64,000 nucleotides of DNA from JBMNGH01 sp050949725 (GTDB lineage: Bacteria; Bacillota; Thermosediminibacteria; Thermosediminibacterales; Tepidanaerobacteraceae), in contig JBMNGH010000012.1 in assembly GCA_050949725.1 (NCBI GenBank), positions 37,367 through 101,366 of the forward strand. The letters run 5' to 3'. Shown here piece after piece: positions 1-9,165 of this stretch. Both the position numbers and the translations under genes were made by a program. Each line of letters begins with the position of its first letter. Within the stretch, counting starts at the first letter, position 1. The notes under the pieces were generated by a model. It was given only the letters and a program-made list of their open reading frames with translations. It had not been told where the DNA came from and ran no database searches.

Positions 1-2
1 AC

Positions 3-431
3 ATTAAGGGAATTATGCCTGATATTCCACTCGTATACGCGTTTTGTCTTTCACTTATAAAAAATGAAAGAATAGGTGCTTCGATGGGTGTCTTTGTCGG
101 AATTATAGAAGATATAATGTTCGGGAGGTTTTTAGGCTACAATGCATTGGTGAAATTTATTTCTTGTTATGGGATTGGCTACTGTTCGCGTACGATTTTC
201 AAGGGCCCGGTAATGATTACAATGAGTCTCGTGTTTTTAGGTTCACTATTTTATAACTTGATCTTTGTTATTGTCGGAACCCTACTCGGTGAAATAACTA
301 GCCCCTGGCTCTTGTTTATACCTATATCCTTACCAGCTGCCTTATACAACATGTTAATATCACCTATTATCTATTATATTGTGCAAAAAACGGAGTCATT
401 TTTTGATTATTATTTTAATGTCAGATACTAA
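3..431 (+). CDS. mreD: Rod shape-determining protein MreD, 5' end cut off
   Basis: This is an integral membrane protein of the elongasome that helps place lateral cell-wall synthesis. The reading frame is open to the first base of the window, so the true start lies upstream; about 140 C-terminal residues remain, against roughly 165 in the family. The visible part is strongly hydrophobic, with several membrane segments, and has the MreD-like run PDIPLVYAF followed by GVFVGIIEDIMFG. Its stop codon overlaps or closely abuts the start of mrdA, as is usual for mreBCD-mrdA operons. The internal ATG at 15 is in frame but is not likely to be the real start. Confidence 0.85.
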   Translation: MKGIMPDIPLVYAFCLSLIKNERIGASMGVFVGIIEDIMFGRFLGYNALVKFISCYGIGYCSRTIFKGPVMITMSLVFLGSLFYNLIFVIVGTLLGEITSPWLLFIPISLPAALYNMLISPIIYYIVQKTESFFDYYFNVRY

Positions 432-451
432 TGATTTTTGAGGGGATACAA

Positions 452-2530
452 TTGGACGTTAAAAAAATCCATCATCGCCTTCGGATTTTTACATGGCTAG
501 TCATATGTGTATTTTTATATCTCACTATTGGGTTAACTGCATTACAATTAGTCAAAGGCGGTGAATATGAGAAGCTCGCACAAGAAAACAGAATAAGAAT
601 CATACCTATTACGGCTCCGAGAGGTGTCTTTACAGATCGTGAGGGTCGAGAACTTGTAAATAACCGGCCTAGTTTTACAGTGTCTTATATGAATGTAAAC
701 TCAGAGGCTGAAGAGCAAAAGAAGGTTTTCAGTATACTTAGCGAGATTTTACATATTCCCCTTTACACCGATGTTGTAGATGAAAGATATGTAGTAAACG
801 ATGAAGGGGTGTTTACCTTAAAACAACTTCCTATTGTGGATTTAAACGGGGACGGGGAAACAAATTCAGAAGATATAAAAATAATTCATGAAACAACCGG
901 GAATGAACTTATACCTGAAAAGATCCATATTAATACAGGTAAGGTCGAGCTTGACGCAAAAAAAGATACTGCTATATTGGTGACTTACAGGTACGATACT
1001 TTCAAACACAAGCTTAGGGACCAAGGATATAAAAAGTATTTGCCCGTCAGGCTTAAAACAGACGTAGATTTTGCGACAGTTGCCAAAATTGAAGAGAAAA
1101 ATCTTCCAGGTGTCGTAATTCAGGTCGAACCGATTAGAAACTACATTTATAAGGAAACGGGTGCCCATATTTTTGGGTACGTCGGTGAGATTAATAATGA
1201 AGAACTAGACTCCTTTCGGGATAAAGGTTACCGGCCAGGAGATTTGATCGGAAAGACGGGCCTTGAAAAAACATTGGAACAATTTTTAAAAGGAAAAGAT
1301 GGTGGCCAACAAGTTGAAGTCACTGCTACCGGCAATCCGATCGAGGTCCTTGGCCAAGTAGATCCGGTACCAGGTCATTCAATTAATCTCACTATTGATA
1401 TGAAGCTTCAACAGATAGCGGAGAATACCCTCAAAGATCAGATGTTAAAACTGCAGACAGCAAAGAACAATCCTTTCCCGAATGCAAAGCGGGGTGCTGT
1501 TGTTGCCTTGAATGTAAAGACAGGCGAAGTCCTGGCGATGGTGAGTATACCAAGTTTCGACCCCAATATGTTTGCAAGAGGGATTACACAGATTGAGTGG
1601 GATGGCCTGGTAAATAACCCGCTGAAGCCGCTTGTGAACCAAACCATTGCTTCCACATATCCCCCTGGATCAATTTTTAAAATGGTGACAGCTACTGCTG
1701 CCTTGGAAAATAAAATGGCTAATGAGCGAGAGTCTATTTATTGTCGAGGTGTCTATTGGACTATTGCATCCAAGAAAGATTGGAAGCCTGGCGGCCACGG
1801 CAGTGTAAATATAATCAAGGCAATTGCGGAATCATGTAATATATTTTTTTATGAGATGGGCAGAAGAGTGGGGATTGACGAAATAGAAAAATATGCAAGG
1901 ATGTATGGCTTTGGCGAGCTTACAGGCATCGAATTAGCGGGCGAAAAGGCGGGTTCCGTAGCAGGAAGAGAATATAAAAAAAGTATTTTTAAATCATCTG
2001 AAAACAAAAGGTGGTACCCAGCTGAGACACTGGATGCAGCTATAGGCCAAGGATTTCACAGTTTTACTCCGTTGCAGGTTGCTGATTATATTGCTGCACT
2101 AGCAAACAAAGGCTTTTGGATGAAACCTCATTTAATAAAATCTATAGTTGATGAAAATGGAAATGTTGTCCTTGAGAAAAAGCCGGAAATAGGGGGGCAA
2201 GTTGAAGTTTCGGAAGAAACCTTGGACATAATACGGAAAGGAATGCTCGGGGTTACCCAACCAGGAGGCACAGCCTATTCGGTGTTTGCTGATTTTCCGA
2301 TATCTGTAGCTGCTAAAACAGGAACAGCACAGTGGGATGTAACTAAAACACCTCATGGCTGGTTTGCGGCTTTTGCACCATATGAAGATCCAGAGATAGC
2401 TGTTGTTGTGTTTATCGAGCAGGCTGGTTCGGGAGGTTCAACAGGTGGTCCTGTAGCAAAAGCAATTTTAGAATCCTATTTCCATCTCCATGAGGATGAT
2501 GAAAAAGAAGATTATATGATACAGCGTTAG
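452..2530 (+). CDS. mrdA: Penicillin-binding protein 2, transpeptidase of the elongasome
   Basis: This class B PBP cross-links peptidoglycan during elongation together with RodA. I chose the TTG at 452 because GAGGGG lies six bases upstream; an ATG at 431 overlaps the mreD stop but has no ribosome site. With this start (692 residues) there is an N-terminal membrane anchor (about 14-33), a dimerisation domain, and a transpeptidase domain with S407-I-F-K410, S461-C-N463 and K622-T-G. An odd feature is an EF-hand or dockerin-like loop, D130-L-N-G-D-G through D141, inside the pedestal region (see findings). It sits between mreD and the min genes, and a strong terminator follows it. Confidence 0.93.
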   Translation: MDVKKIHHRLRIFTWLVICVFLYLTIGLTALQLVKGGEYEKLAQENRIRIIPITAPRGVFTDREGRELVNNRPSFTVSYMNVNSEAEEQKKVFSILSEILHIPLYTDVVDERYVVNDEGVFTLKQLPIVDLNGDGETNSEDIKIIHETTGNELIPEKIHINTGKVELDAKKDTAILVTYRYDTFKHKLRDQGYKKYLPVRLKTDVDFATVAKIEEKNLPGVVIQVEPIRNYIYKETGAHIFGYVGEINNEELDSFRDKGYRPGDLIGKTGLEKTLEQFLKGKDGGQQVEVTATGNPIEVLGQVDPVPGHSINLTIDMKLQQIAENTLKDQMLKLQTAKNNPFPNAKRGAVVALNVKTGEVLAMVSIPSFDPNMFARGITQIEWDGLVNNPLKPLVNQTIASTYPPGSIFKMVTATAALENKMANERESIYCRGVYWTIASKKDWKPGGHGSVNIIKAIAESCNIFFYEMGRRVGIDEIEKYARMYGFGELTGIELAGEKAGSVAGREYKKSIFKSSENKRWYPAETLDAAIGQGFHSFTPLQVADYIAALANKGFWMKPHLIKSIVDENGNVVLEKKPEIGGQVEVSEETLDIIRKGMLGVTQPGGTAYSVFADFPISVAAKTGTAQWDVTKTPHGWFAAFAPYEDPEIAVVVFIEQAGSGGSTGGPVAKAILESYFHLHEDDEKEDYMIQR

Positions 2531-2538
2531 AACGGTGT

Positions 2539-2567
2539 CCAGAATCTTTACAGATTCTGGTTTTTTT
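2539..2567 (+). terminator. Rho-independent terminator after mrdA
   Basis: A perfect 9-bp stem, CCAGAATCT with AGATTCTGG and a four-base loop, is followed by seven T. It closes the mre-mrdA transcription unit. Confidence 0.9.
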
Positions 2568-2639
2568 ATTATAAAAGAAGGATTTTGCACGGTTTATGAA
2601 GAATAAATTTATTGTATTCAGCGTTTGGAGGAATTTAAC

Positions 2640-3284
2640 ATGGCAAAAGAACCAATAATTATCAAAGGAACAAAAGAGGGGATAACAGTAATATTGAGCA
2701 CAGATGATGATTTTGAAAATGTAAAGAATGCCATCGACGAAAAGCTGAAAAGTTGCAATGGTTTTTTTAATGGGGGAAAAGCAAATTTAAAGATCAAAGA
2801 AGGTTCATTGAATCGCGAAGAACTGTACAAATTGAAGAAACTCTTCATGGAGCATGGCATGAATTTACAAGAGGCCAGTTCCCCAAAAACTTTTATATTT
2901 CCAAAACCTAACAAAAGCAGGGTTTTACTCCTCAAAAGGACAGTGAGATCGGGTCAAAAAATCGTATATAAGGGTACCATTGTTGTCGTGGGTGATGCCA
3001 ACCCGGGTAGTGAACTAGTGGCGACAGGTGACATTTTGGTTATGGGAGCACTTCGTGGCATGGCGCATGCCGGGGCAGACGGAGACTCCTCAGCTATGGT
3101 GGCTGCATTTAGACTTCAACCAACACAGCTAAGGATAGCCAATATTATTACCAGGCCACCTGAAGAAAAGGAAGATGTCCCCCAAGTTCCAGAAATCGCT
3201 CGGTTAAGAGAAAAGGTTATAGTTATTGAGCCGTATTACAACCTTAACAAAGATAGTCTAAAAAGAAGGCAGGAGGGAATCTAA
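2640..3284 (+). CDS. minC: Septum site-determining protein MinC
   Basis: MinC inhibits FtsZ polymerisation away from midcell and is recruited to the membrane by MinD. The ATG at 2640 has GGAGG eight bases upstream and gives 214 residues; an upstream in-frame TTG overlaps that ribosome site and is unlikely. The N-terminal domain (about 1-95) is variable. The C-terminal beta-helix shows the family's GTIVVVGDANPGSELVATGD and the MGALRGMAHAGADGD run, which form the MinD-binding face. Its stop overlaps the minD start (TAATG), so the two are translationally coupled. Confidence 0.95.
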   Translation: MAKEPIIIKGTKEGITVILSTDDDFENVKNAIDEKLKSCNGFFNGGKANLKIKEGSLNREELYKLKKLFMEHGMNLQEASSPKTFIFPKPNKSRVLLLKRTVRSGQKIVYKGTIVVVGDANPGSELVATGDILVMGALRGMAHAGADGDSSAMVAAFRLQPTQLRIANIITRPPEEKEDVPQVPEIARLREKVIVIEPYYNLNKDSLKRRQEGI

Positions 3285-4096
3285 TGAGTCAGGTTATTGT
3301 TATAACATCAGGCAAGGGAGGAGTAGGAAAAACGACTACAACCGCTAATTTGGGTACCGGGTTGGTTCTTTATAAAGGCAGAAAAGTAGTGATGTTGGAT
3401 GCGGATATTGGCCTGAGAAACCTTGATGTGGTTATGGGGCTTGAAAATAGAATAGTATACGATCTTGTCGATGTCACTAGCGGTATTTGCAGACTTAAAC
3501 AGGCACTTATCAAGGACAAGCGTTTTGAAAATCTATACCTTTTACCTGCTGCACAGACCAAAGATAAAACAGCTGTCAATCCTGACCAGATGAAAAAGTT
3601 GTGTGATGATTTGCGTCAGGATTTTGATTACATATTGATAGATTGTCCGGCAGGTATTGAGCAAGGATTCAGAAATGCGGTTGCAGGGGCCGACAAGGCT
3701 ATAATAGTAACTACACCGGAAATTTCTGCCGTGAGGGATGCCGATAGGATAGTAGGTATGCTGGAATCAATGGGTCTTGAATATCCCAAATTGATCATAA
3801 ACCGAATAAGACACGATATGGTACAACGTGGTGATATGATGGATATCGATGATATCATAGATATACTTGCAATAGATCTTTTAGGAGTAATTCCCGAAGA
3901 CGAGAGGATTGTGATATCTACAAATCGCGGCGAGCCAGCAGTTGCTGATGAAAACTCAAGGGCAGGCCAGGCTTACAGGAATGTAACCAGAAGGATCGAG
4001 GGTGAAGATGTGCCTCTGATGACGTTTGAGAATATTGAACCGAGTTTTATGGATAAACTTAAAATGTTTTTTGGCCTGAGGGCACGTACGAGGTGA
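3284..4096 (+). CDS. minD: Septum site-determining ATPase MinD
   Basis: MinD is a ParA-type ATPase that binds the membrane in its ATP form and carries MinC there. The 270 residues show the deviant Walker A motif GKGGVGKTT (10-18), a LDADIGLRNLD switch region, and a C-terminal amphipathic membrane-targeting helix around SFMDKLKMFFGL. AGGAGGG precedes the ATG. It lies in the order minC-minD-minE, which means this lineage uses the oscillating MinE system and not only DivIVA/MinJ. Confidence 0.96.
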   Translation: MSQVIVITSGKGGVGKTTTTANLGTGLVLYKGRKVVMLDADIGLRNLDVVMGLENRIVYDLVDVTSGICRLKQALIKDKRFENLYLLPAAQTKDKTAVNPDQMKKLCDDLRQDFDYILIDCPAGIEQGFRNAVAGADKAIIVTTPEISAVRDADRIVGMLESMGLEYPKLIINRIRHDMVQRGDMMDIDDIIDILAIDLLGVIPEDERIVISTNRGEPAVADENSRAGQAYRNVTRRIEGEDVPLMTFENIEPSFMDKLKMFFGLRARTR

Positions 4097-4115
4097 GAAT
4101 AAGGGGGTATATGGA

Positions 4116-4400
4116 ATGAATTTTTTAAAATTATTTGGTAGAGAAAACATTTCGAGCAAGGATATTGCCAAAGAAAGGCTTAGATTGATTCTCGTTCACG
4201 ATAGAGCAAATGTATCTCCAGATTTTTTAGAAACAATTAAGGGCCAGTTGATAAACATGATTTCCAATTATATGGAAATAGAAGAAGAAGGCATGGAAGT
4301 GAAGATGACCAGAATAAAAAAAGATGAGGTGACGACAGTCCCTGCTCTCGTGGCAAATATTCCCGTAAAGAAAGTAAAGCATATAGCAGGGGTGAAGTAG
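4116..4400 (+). CDS. minE: Cell division topological specificity factor MinE
   Basis: MinE stimulates the MinD ATPase and drives pole-to-pole oscillation. The protein has 94 residues, typical for the family. It starts with the amphipathic membrane-binding stretch MNFLKLFG, continues with the MinD-contact helix around AKERLRLILVHDRANVSP, and ends in the topological specificity domain. AAGGGGGT lies upstream of the ATG. No terminator was seen before rodA; about 175 noncoding bases follow and contain a promoter. Confidence 0.93.
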   Translation: MNFLKLFGRENISSKDIAKERLRLILVHDRANVSPDFLETIKGQLINMISNYMEIEEEGMEVKMTRIKKDEVTTVPALVANIPVKKVKHIAGVK

Positions 4401-4510
4401 AAGTAAAAGCAAAAAATAAGTATTAAAATCTCGGCTAATCCATGATGTCTCTGTATCAGAATAACTTTTGCTAATAAAATATGCCTGAATAAAATAACAT
4501 TTAAAGAAGC

Positions 4511-4539
4511 TTATTGTTGTCTTCAAAATATGATATAAT
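4511..4539 (+). promoter_or_regulatory. Promoter of rodA, extended -10 type
   Basis: A perfect TATAAT at 4534-4539 is preceded by TG one base upstream (extended -10) and by a weak -35, TTATTG, at a 17-base spacing. It sits 36 bases before the rodA start in otherwise featureless sequence. Confidence 0.5.
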
Positions 4540-4575
4540 TTTGTACTGTACCGTGACTTTCTGGAGGCATCTAAA

Positions 4576-5670
4576 TTGGATCCAAAACTGTTAAAAAATA
4601 TAGATTATGGTATTTTGATAATCGTAATTTTAATTTTTTTGTTCAGCATTTTGATTATAAGTAGTGCCACACACGCTACCTCTAGCGGGAATTTACATTA
4701 TATGAAATCACAGGTCATGTGGATGTGTGTTGGTTTAATCGCCATGTTCATCATGGTAATAATAGACTACCATTCATTGGCCAATTGGGCATATATAATT
4801 TATGCTTTAAACATAGGTGCACTAGCGCTTGTCATTTTCTTGGGAAATGATAGGCTTGGGGCACAGCGCTGGATATCAATAGGTCCTTTCGGATTTCAGC
4901 CTTCGGAATTTGCTAAAATTGCCGTTATAGTTTCACTTGCAACAATACTTGACAAAAAGCGTGCTGTTACCGGCATTAAAGACTTGTTATCTGTTTTATT
5001 ACATGTTGCTGTGCCGATGTTTTTAATCATGAAACAACCGGATTTAGGTACTTCCCTCGTATTATTGGCAGTACTAATGGGGTTATTGTTTGTAAGTGGC
5101 ATACCACAAAAAATAATGGCAGGGATTATAGCCGCAGGAATTTTATCCCTCCCCGTTTTGTGGAATTATCTAGAGGATTTTCAGAAGAAGCGTTTGTTAA
5201 CATTTATTAATCCCAATCTAGACCCGCTTAACAGCGGATATCATGTAATACAGTCCAAAATAGCAATAGGTTCTGGCAAACTGTTCGGGAAAGGTATTTT
5301 TAAAGGGACTCAGAATCAATTAGATTTTTTACCTGAGCAACATACAGATTTTATTTTTGCTGTTCTAGGGGAAGAATTGGGTTTTATAGGAGGCATGTTG
5401 CTTTTTGCCCTATTGTTCGGTTTGATTTATAAAACACTGATAATTGCGTATAAAGCCAGAAACCCGCTCGGAACATATATGGTTACTGGTGTCGCAACTA
5501 TGTGGACATTTCAAATTTTGGTCAATATTGGAATGACTCTCGGCATTATGCCCATAACAGGTATTCCGTTGCCGTTCATGAGCTATGGGGGAAGTTCGCT
5601 TATCATGAATATGATGGCCGTCGGTCTGGTTTTAAATGTAGGTATGAGGCGCCAAAAAATATTGTTCTAA
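4576..5670 (+). CDS. rodA: RodA, peptidoglycan glycosyltransferase (SEDS family)
   Basis: RodA polymerises lipid II into glycan strands and works with PBP2. The TTG start has CTGGAGG upstream. The 364 residues form about ten membrane segments. SEDS landmarks are present: GAQRWISIGPFGFQPSEF in the first half, KQPDLGTSLV, and LPEQHTDFIFAVLGEELGF followed by GIPLPFMSYGGSSL. The family also includes FtsW and SpoVE; the location after mrdA and minCDE, and the lack of a long N-terminal tail, favour RodA. It has its own promoter and a strong terminator, so it is probably monocistronic. Confidence 0.9.
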   Translation: MDPKLLKNIDYGILIIVILIFLFSILIISSATHATSSGNLHYMKSQVMWMCVGLIAMFIMVIIDYHSLANWAYIIYALNIGALALVIFLGNDRLGAQRWISIGPFGFQPSEFAKIAVIVSLATILDKKRAVTGIKDLLSVLLHVAVPMFLIMKQPDLGTSLVLLAVLMGLLFVSGIPQKIMAGIIAAGILSLPVLWNYLEDFQKKRLLTFINPNLDPLNSGYHVIQSKIAIGSGKLFGKGIFKGTQNQLDFLPEQHTDFIFAVLGEELGFIGGMLLFALLFGLIYKTLIIAYKARNPLGTYMVTGVATMWTFQILVNIGMTLGIMPITGIPLPFMSYGGSSLIMNMMAVGLVLNVGMRRQKILF

Positions 5671-5700
5671 AGAAAGATGGTTAGCATCTTTCTTTTTTTT
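5671..5700 (+). terminator. Rho-independent terminator after rodA
   Basis: AGAAAGATG and CATCTTTCT form a 9-bp stem with a five-base loop, followed by eight or more T. It begins at the rodA stop. Confidence 0.9.
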
Positions 5701-5765
5701 TTATGGTAATAAACAAAAATAGAATTAAATAGATATATATAAGGAAACAAGTAGGTGGTGTCTTT

Positions 5766-6401
5766 ATGTATAATAACGAGACTCAAATAACCCAGAGAGT
5801 GTTCGATTTAAGAAAGGTCTTAGTATGTATACTAATACTATCTGTCCTAGTTTTTTTTAAAAAGTTTGATACACCTCTGTCAAATCCGGTAGTAACTAAG
5901 ATAGACTATTTTGTATTGGAATACACGTATGACTTTAATGATCTTGTTACCACTGTTCAAAATATCACTGAGAAAACTAAGGCAATACCAGTGTTAAACC
6001 TGTTTGAAGTTAATACAATGATCATGCCGGTTGAGGGTGAAACAAGCTCGGGTTACGGAATGCGGGTGCATCCTGTTTTAAAAGTTGAACGTATGCACAA
6101 CGGCATTGATATTATTCAGAGCGAAGGCACACCTGTAAAAGCAGTTTTAGAAGGAATTGTAACATATACAGGTGAAGACAGGGAGATGGGACGTTTTATA
6201 AAAATAAGCCACCCCGATAATTTAGTTACAATATATGCTCACCTAAAAGAAATCCAAGTCACTAAAGACGATAAAGTAGAGCAGGGGCAAATAATAGGGA
6301 CCATTGGTACAACTGGATTAGCTGAATCACCTCACCTGCATTTTGAAGTATGGGAGAATAATATACCGCAGGATCCCTTGAAGTGGCTGAAACAGCCTTA
6401 A
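5766..6401 (+). CDS. M23 (LytM) membrane peptidase in the SpoIVFA position
   Basis: The 211-residue protein has a single N-terminal membrane segment (about 17-31) and a C-terminal LytM domain (about 85-205). The zinc ligands of an active M23 endopeptidase are all visible: H111 and D115 in HNGID, and H190-L-H192 in the SPHLHFEVW motif, with H159 as the further catalytic His. It lies directly before spoIVFB, which is where SpoIVFA, the holder of the SpoIVFB protease, is found in Bacillus. I infer it is the SpoIVFA counterpart, possibly with real peptidase activity. A general cell-wall endopeptidase role is also possible. Confidence 0.75.
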   Translation: MYNNETQITQRVFDLRKVLVCILILSVLVFFKKFDTPLSNPVVTKIDYFVLEYTYDFNDLVTTVQNITEKTKAIPVLNLFEVNTMIMPVEGETSSGYGMRVHPVLKVERMHNGIDIIQSEGTPVKAVLEGIVTYTGEDREMGRFIKISHPDNLVTIYAHLKEIQVTKDDKVEQGQIIGTIGTTGLAESPHLHFEVWENNIPQDPLKWLKQP

Positions 6402-6418
6402 GCCTCAGGGGGAATTTC

Positions 6419-7285
6419 ATGAAAGTTACGATATTAAAAACCAAGGTAAAGGTCGATCTTTTATTAACCCTGATTATAATTACAGGTGTTATTGCGGGAC
6501 AGGTTCGAGAAATACTTGCTATTTTATTATCAATAACTGTTCACGAAGCAGCTCACGTTGTCATAGCAGACGGCCTGGGATTAAAGATAGAAGAGATTGT
6601 AATCATGCCCTTTGGGGGAAAGATAAAATTAAACCTTATTGATGAAGAAAGAATACAATCCGGAATACTAATAACATTGGCAGGTCCTATGGCAAACTTT
6701 TTGGTCTCATTATTGATGTTGCTGGCGGTTTACAATGAAATTGTACCGACGGAATTTGGTTACATATTGGTCGATTATCAGATAAAATTGGGTCTGTTTA
6801 ATTTACTCCCAGCACTACCGCTCGATGGCGGAAGAATATTTTCATTGTGGCTAATGAGGCACATGAGCTTTATTGATAGTATTCGGGTAGCATCCCGCAT
6901 AGGTAAAATTGTAGGTATTATAATAGCTTGCATAGGTGTTTGTGGCCTCGTTTTTGATAGAGGTTTTTATCTATTCCCGATAATGGGTATTTTTTTGTAC
7001 TTACAGTCAATGAAGGAGGAGGGTGAAGCCCCCTTGTCATTCATGAAATATGTATCAGGGAAAAAAGGCACTTTTATAAAAAAAGGCTTTTTTTATGTTG
7101 AACAGATTATAGCAGTTCAGGATTTGAAAGTAAACAAAATATTGTCACTTTTTTTGCCCCATAAGTATTACATAGTTTGTGTTGTTGATAAAGAAATGAA
7201 CATAATAAAATATTTGACTGAAACGGAAATTTTTGACAAAATAATTAATAAAGGATTAGACATCAGAATAAAAGACTTGATATAA
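6419..7285 (+). CDS. spoIVFB: SpoIVFB-type intramembrane metalloprotease (M50)
   Basis: This family cleaves pro-sigma-K within the mother cell during sporulation. The ATG at 6419 follows AGGGGGAA and gives 288 residues. H42-E-A-A-H46 is the zinc-binding HExxH, and NLLPALPLDGG (about 128-138) carries the third ligand Asp136. Four to six membrane segments are predicted by eye. The C-terminal 70 residues resemble a CBS domain, which in SpoIVFB senses ATP and binds the substrate. Only 17 bases separate it from the LytM gene, so the two form one unit. Other site-2 protease relatives cannot be fully excluded, but the location supports SpoIVFB. Confidence 0.85.
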   Translation: MKVTILKTKVKVDLLLTLIIITGVIAGQVREILAILLSITVHEAAHVVIADGLGLKIEEIVIMPFGGKIKLNLIDEERIQSGILITLAGPMANFLVSLLMLLAVYNEIVPTEFGYILVDYQIKLGLFNLLPALPLDGGRIFSLWLMRHMSFIDSIRVASRIGKIVGIIIACIGVCGLVFDRGFYLFPIMGIFLYLQSMKEEGEAPLSFMKYVSGKKGTFIKKGFFYVEQIIAVQDLKVNKILSLFLPHKYYIVCVVDKEMNIIKYLTETEIFDKIINKGLDIRIKDLI

Positions 7286-7326
7286 TGGAAATGTTAAGAA
7301 AAGATTTGACTGGAGGGTAGGCTCAT

Positions 7327-9165
7327 TTGGAGATAAACGATATTTTAGACAAACTACTGCACAAAGTATCGAAACCAACTCGATATATAGGAAATGAATA
7401 CAACAGTATTCATAAGGACAAAAGCGGCATTAAGGTTCATGTTGCTTTGGCTTTTCCCGACATTTACGAAATAGGCATGTCTCACTTGGGAATAAAGATC
7501 CTTTATCACCTCCTTAATGAACAAGATGATATATATGCTGAACGAGTTTTTGCGCCTTGGATAGACTTTGAAAAGCTTTTGAGAGACAACAAAATACCGC
7601 TTTTTAGCCTTGAGAGTAAGACAACATTAAAAAATTTTGATTTTTTGGGGTTTTCCCTGCAGTACGAAATGAGTTATACCAATATACTAAATATGCTCGA
7701 CCTATCAGGCATACCTTTATTTTCGAAGCAAAGAACAGATAAACACCCGTTTATAATTGCAGGTGGGCCGTGTGCATACAATCCTGAACCCTTAGCAGAG
7801 TTTATTGATTTTTTTGTGATAGGAGAAGCTGAAGAGTCACTACTAGAGATATTAGAAGCTTACAAAAAATTCAAAGAAAGCGGAGCCCCTAGACAGTATT
7901 TCTTAGAAAAAGTATCGGAAATAAGGGGCGTTTATGTACCCTCATTTTATGATGTAAACTACAATGAAGATGGAACGGTTAAAAATATATATCCTCTCAA
8001 AAGAGGTGTGCCTTCGAGAATAAAAAAGAGAATTATAAAAAACATGGATGAGGTTTATTATCCAACAAAATTTATAGTCCCTTATATGAATATTGTTCAT
8101 GACAGGGCTGTGTTGGAAATATTTCGCGGATGCAGCAGAGGTTGCAGGTTTTGTCAGGCGGGGATGGTTTATAGACCTGTTAGGGAGAAGTCCGCAGATA
8201 AACTTGAGAAGTTGGCCGGTGATATTATCGATTGTACAGGTTATGAGGAGATTTCACTGTCGTCGCTCAGCACGAGCGATTACTCTTCACTAAAACAGCT
8301 TGCAGAAAAGCTTACTCAGCGTTTTAGACGTTCTAGGGTGGGCCTTTCCCTTCCTTCTCTTAGAATAGATGCCTTTTCTTTGCAGCTTGCTCAAAAAGTG
8401 CAGGAAATTAAGAAAACCGGTCTTACTTTTGCGCCTGAAGCGGGGACACAGAGGTTGAGGGATGTTGTGAACAAGTGTGTTACGGAAAGGGATCTTTTAA
8501 ATTCTGTAAGGGATGCTTTTGTCTGTGGGTGGACTTCGGTGAAATTGTACTTTATGATAGGACTTCCAACAGAAACCGAAGAAGACATTGAGGGGATAGC
8601 TAAACTCGCTCATTCTGTAGTTAATGTTTATAAAGATGTACATGGAAATGCAAAAGGTTTAAAACTAAATGTAAGCACATCGACTTTTGTACCAAAGCCT
8701 TTTACGCCATTTCAATGGGAAAAGCAGTTAGATCTTTCAAAAATAGAAGAGAGACAAAAAAAATTAAAGAGACTTCTTAGAGGAAGAAACATCAATTATA
8801 GTTGGCATGAAGCCGAATTAAGTTTTCTGGAAGCGATTTTTTCAAGAGGTGATAGAAAACTCAGCAAAGTGTTATATACAGCCCATAAAAACGGCTGTAA
8901 ATTCGACGGTTGGGATGAAATGTTTTCTTATGAACGATGGATGGATGCATTTGATACAGAGGGTTTAGACCCAAGATTCTATGCAAATAGACAGAGACGA
9001 CAAGAAGAGTTTTTCCCATGGGAAATAATCGACCCCGGTATAGACAAACATTTCTTACTTAAAGAGCTTGAAAATGCGAAAAAGGCAAAGACCAGTCCCG
9101 ACTGTAGAACAGAAAATTGTCAAGGGTGTGGTATAAAGAGAATATTGGAAGGTGACATTTGTTGA
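7327..9165 (+). CDS. Radical SAM protein of the family that precedes DUF2344 proteins
   Basis: The 612-residue protein starts at TTG with CTGGAGGG upstream. Residues 30-200 resemble a cobalamin-binding-like domain (LAFPDIYEIGMSHLG, IAGGPCAYNPEP). A radical SAM core follows with the [4Fe-4S] ligands C269, C273 and C276 in the motif GCSRGCRFCQAG. The C-terminal tail has a further Cys group (CRTENCQGCG). This architecture, followed by a DUF2344 gene, is a conserved but functionally unassigned pair in Clostridia; an RNA- or protein-modifying role is only a guess. It overlaps the next gene by seven bases. Confidence 0.85.
   Translation: MEINDILDKLLHKVSKPTRYIGNEYNSIHKDKSGIKVHVALAFPDIYEIGMSHLGIKILYHLLNEQDDIYAERVFAPWIDFEKLLRDNKIPLFSLESKTTLKNFDFLGFSLQYEMSYTNILNMLDLSGIPLFSKQRTDKHPFIIAGGPCAYNPEPLAEFIDFFVIGEAEESLLEILEAYKKFKESGAPRQYFLEKVSEIRGVYVPSFYDVNYNEDGTVKNIYPLKRGVPSRIKKRIIKNMDEVYYPTKFIVPYMNIVHDRAVLEIFRGCSRGCRFCQAGMVYRPVREKSADKLEKLAGDIIDCTGYEEISLSSLSTSDYSSLKQLAEKLTQRFRRSRVGLSLPSLRIDAFSLQLAQKVQEIKKTGLTFAPEAGTQRLRDVVNKCVTERDLLNSVRDAFVCGWTSVKLYFMIGLPTETEEDIEGIAKLAHSVVNVYKDVHGNAKGLKLNVSTSTFVPKPFTPFQWEKQLDLSKIEERQKKLKRLLRGRNINYSWHEAELSFLEAIFSRGDRKLSKVLYTAHKNGCKFDGWDEMFSYERWMDAFDTEGLDPRFYANRQRRQEEFFPWEIIDPGIDKHFLLKELENAKKAKTSPDCRTENCQGCGIKRILEGDIC

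Noticed and set aside
866..1168. Minus-strand open frame of 100 codons within mrdA
   Set aside because: It is antisense to a well-supported gene, has no ribosome site and a composition expected of a shadow frame. The same holds for the many other antisense frames, for example 24,261-24,782, 37,687-38,130 and 53,234-53,581.
4401..4510. Possible small gene between minE and rodA
   Set aside because: No frame with a ribosome site; the minus-strand frame of 99 codons here overlaps minE and lacks protein-like features.
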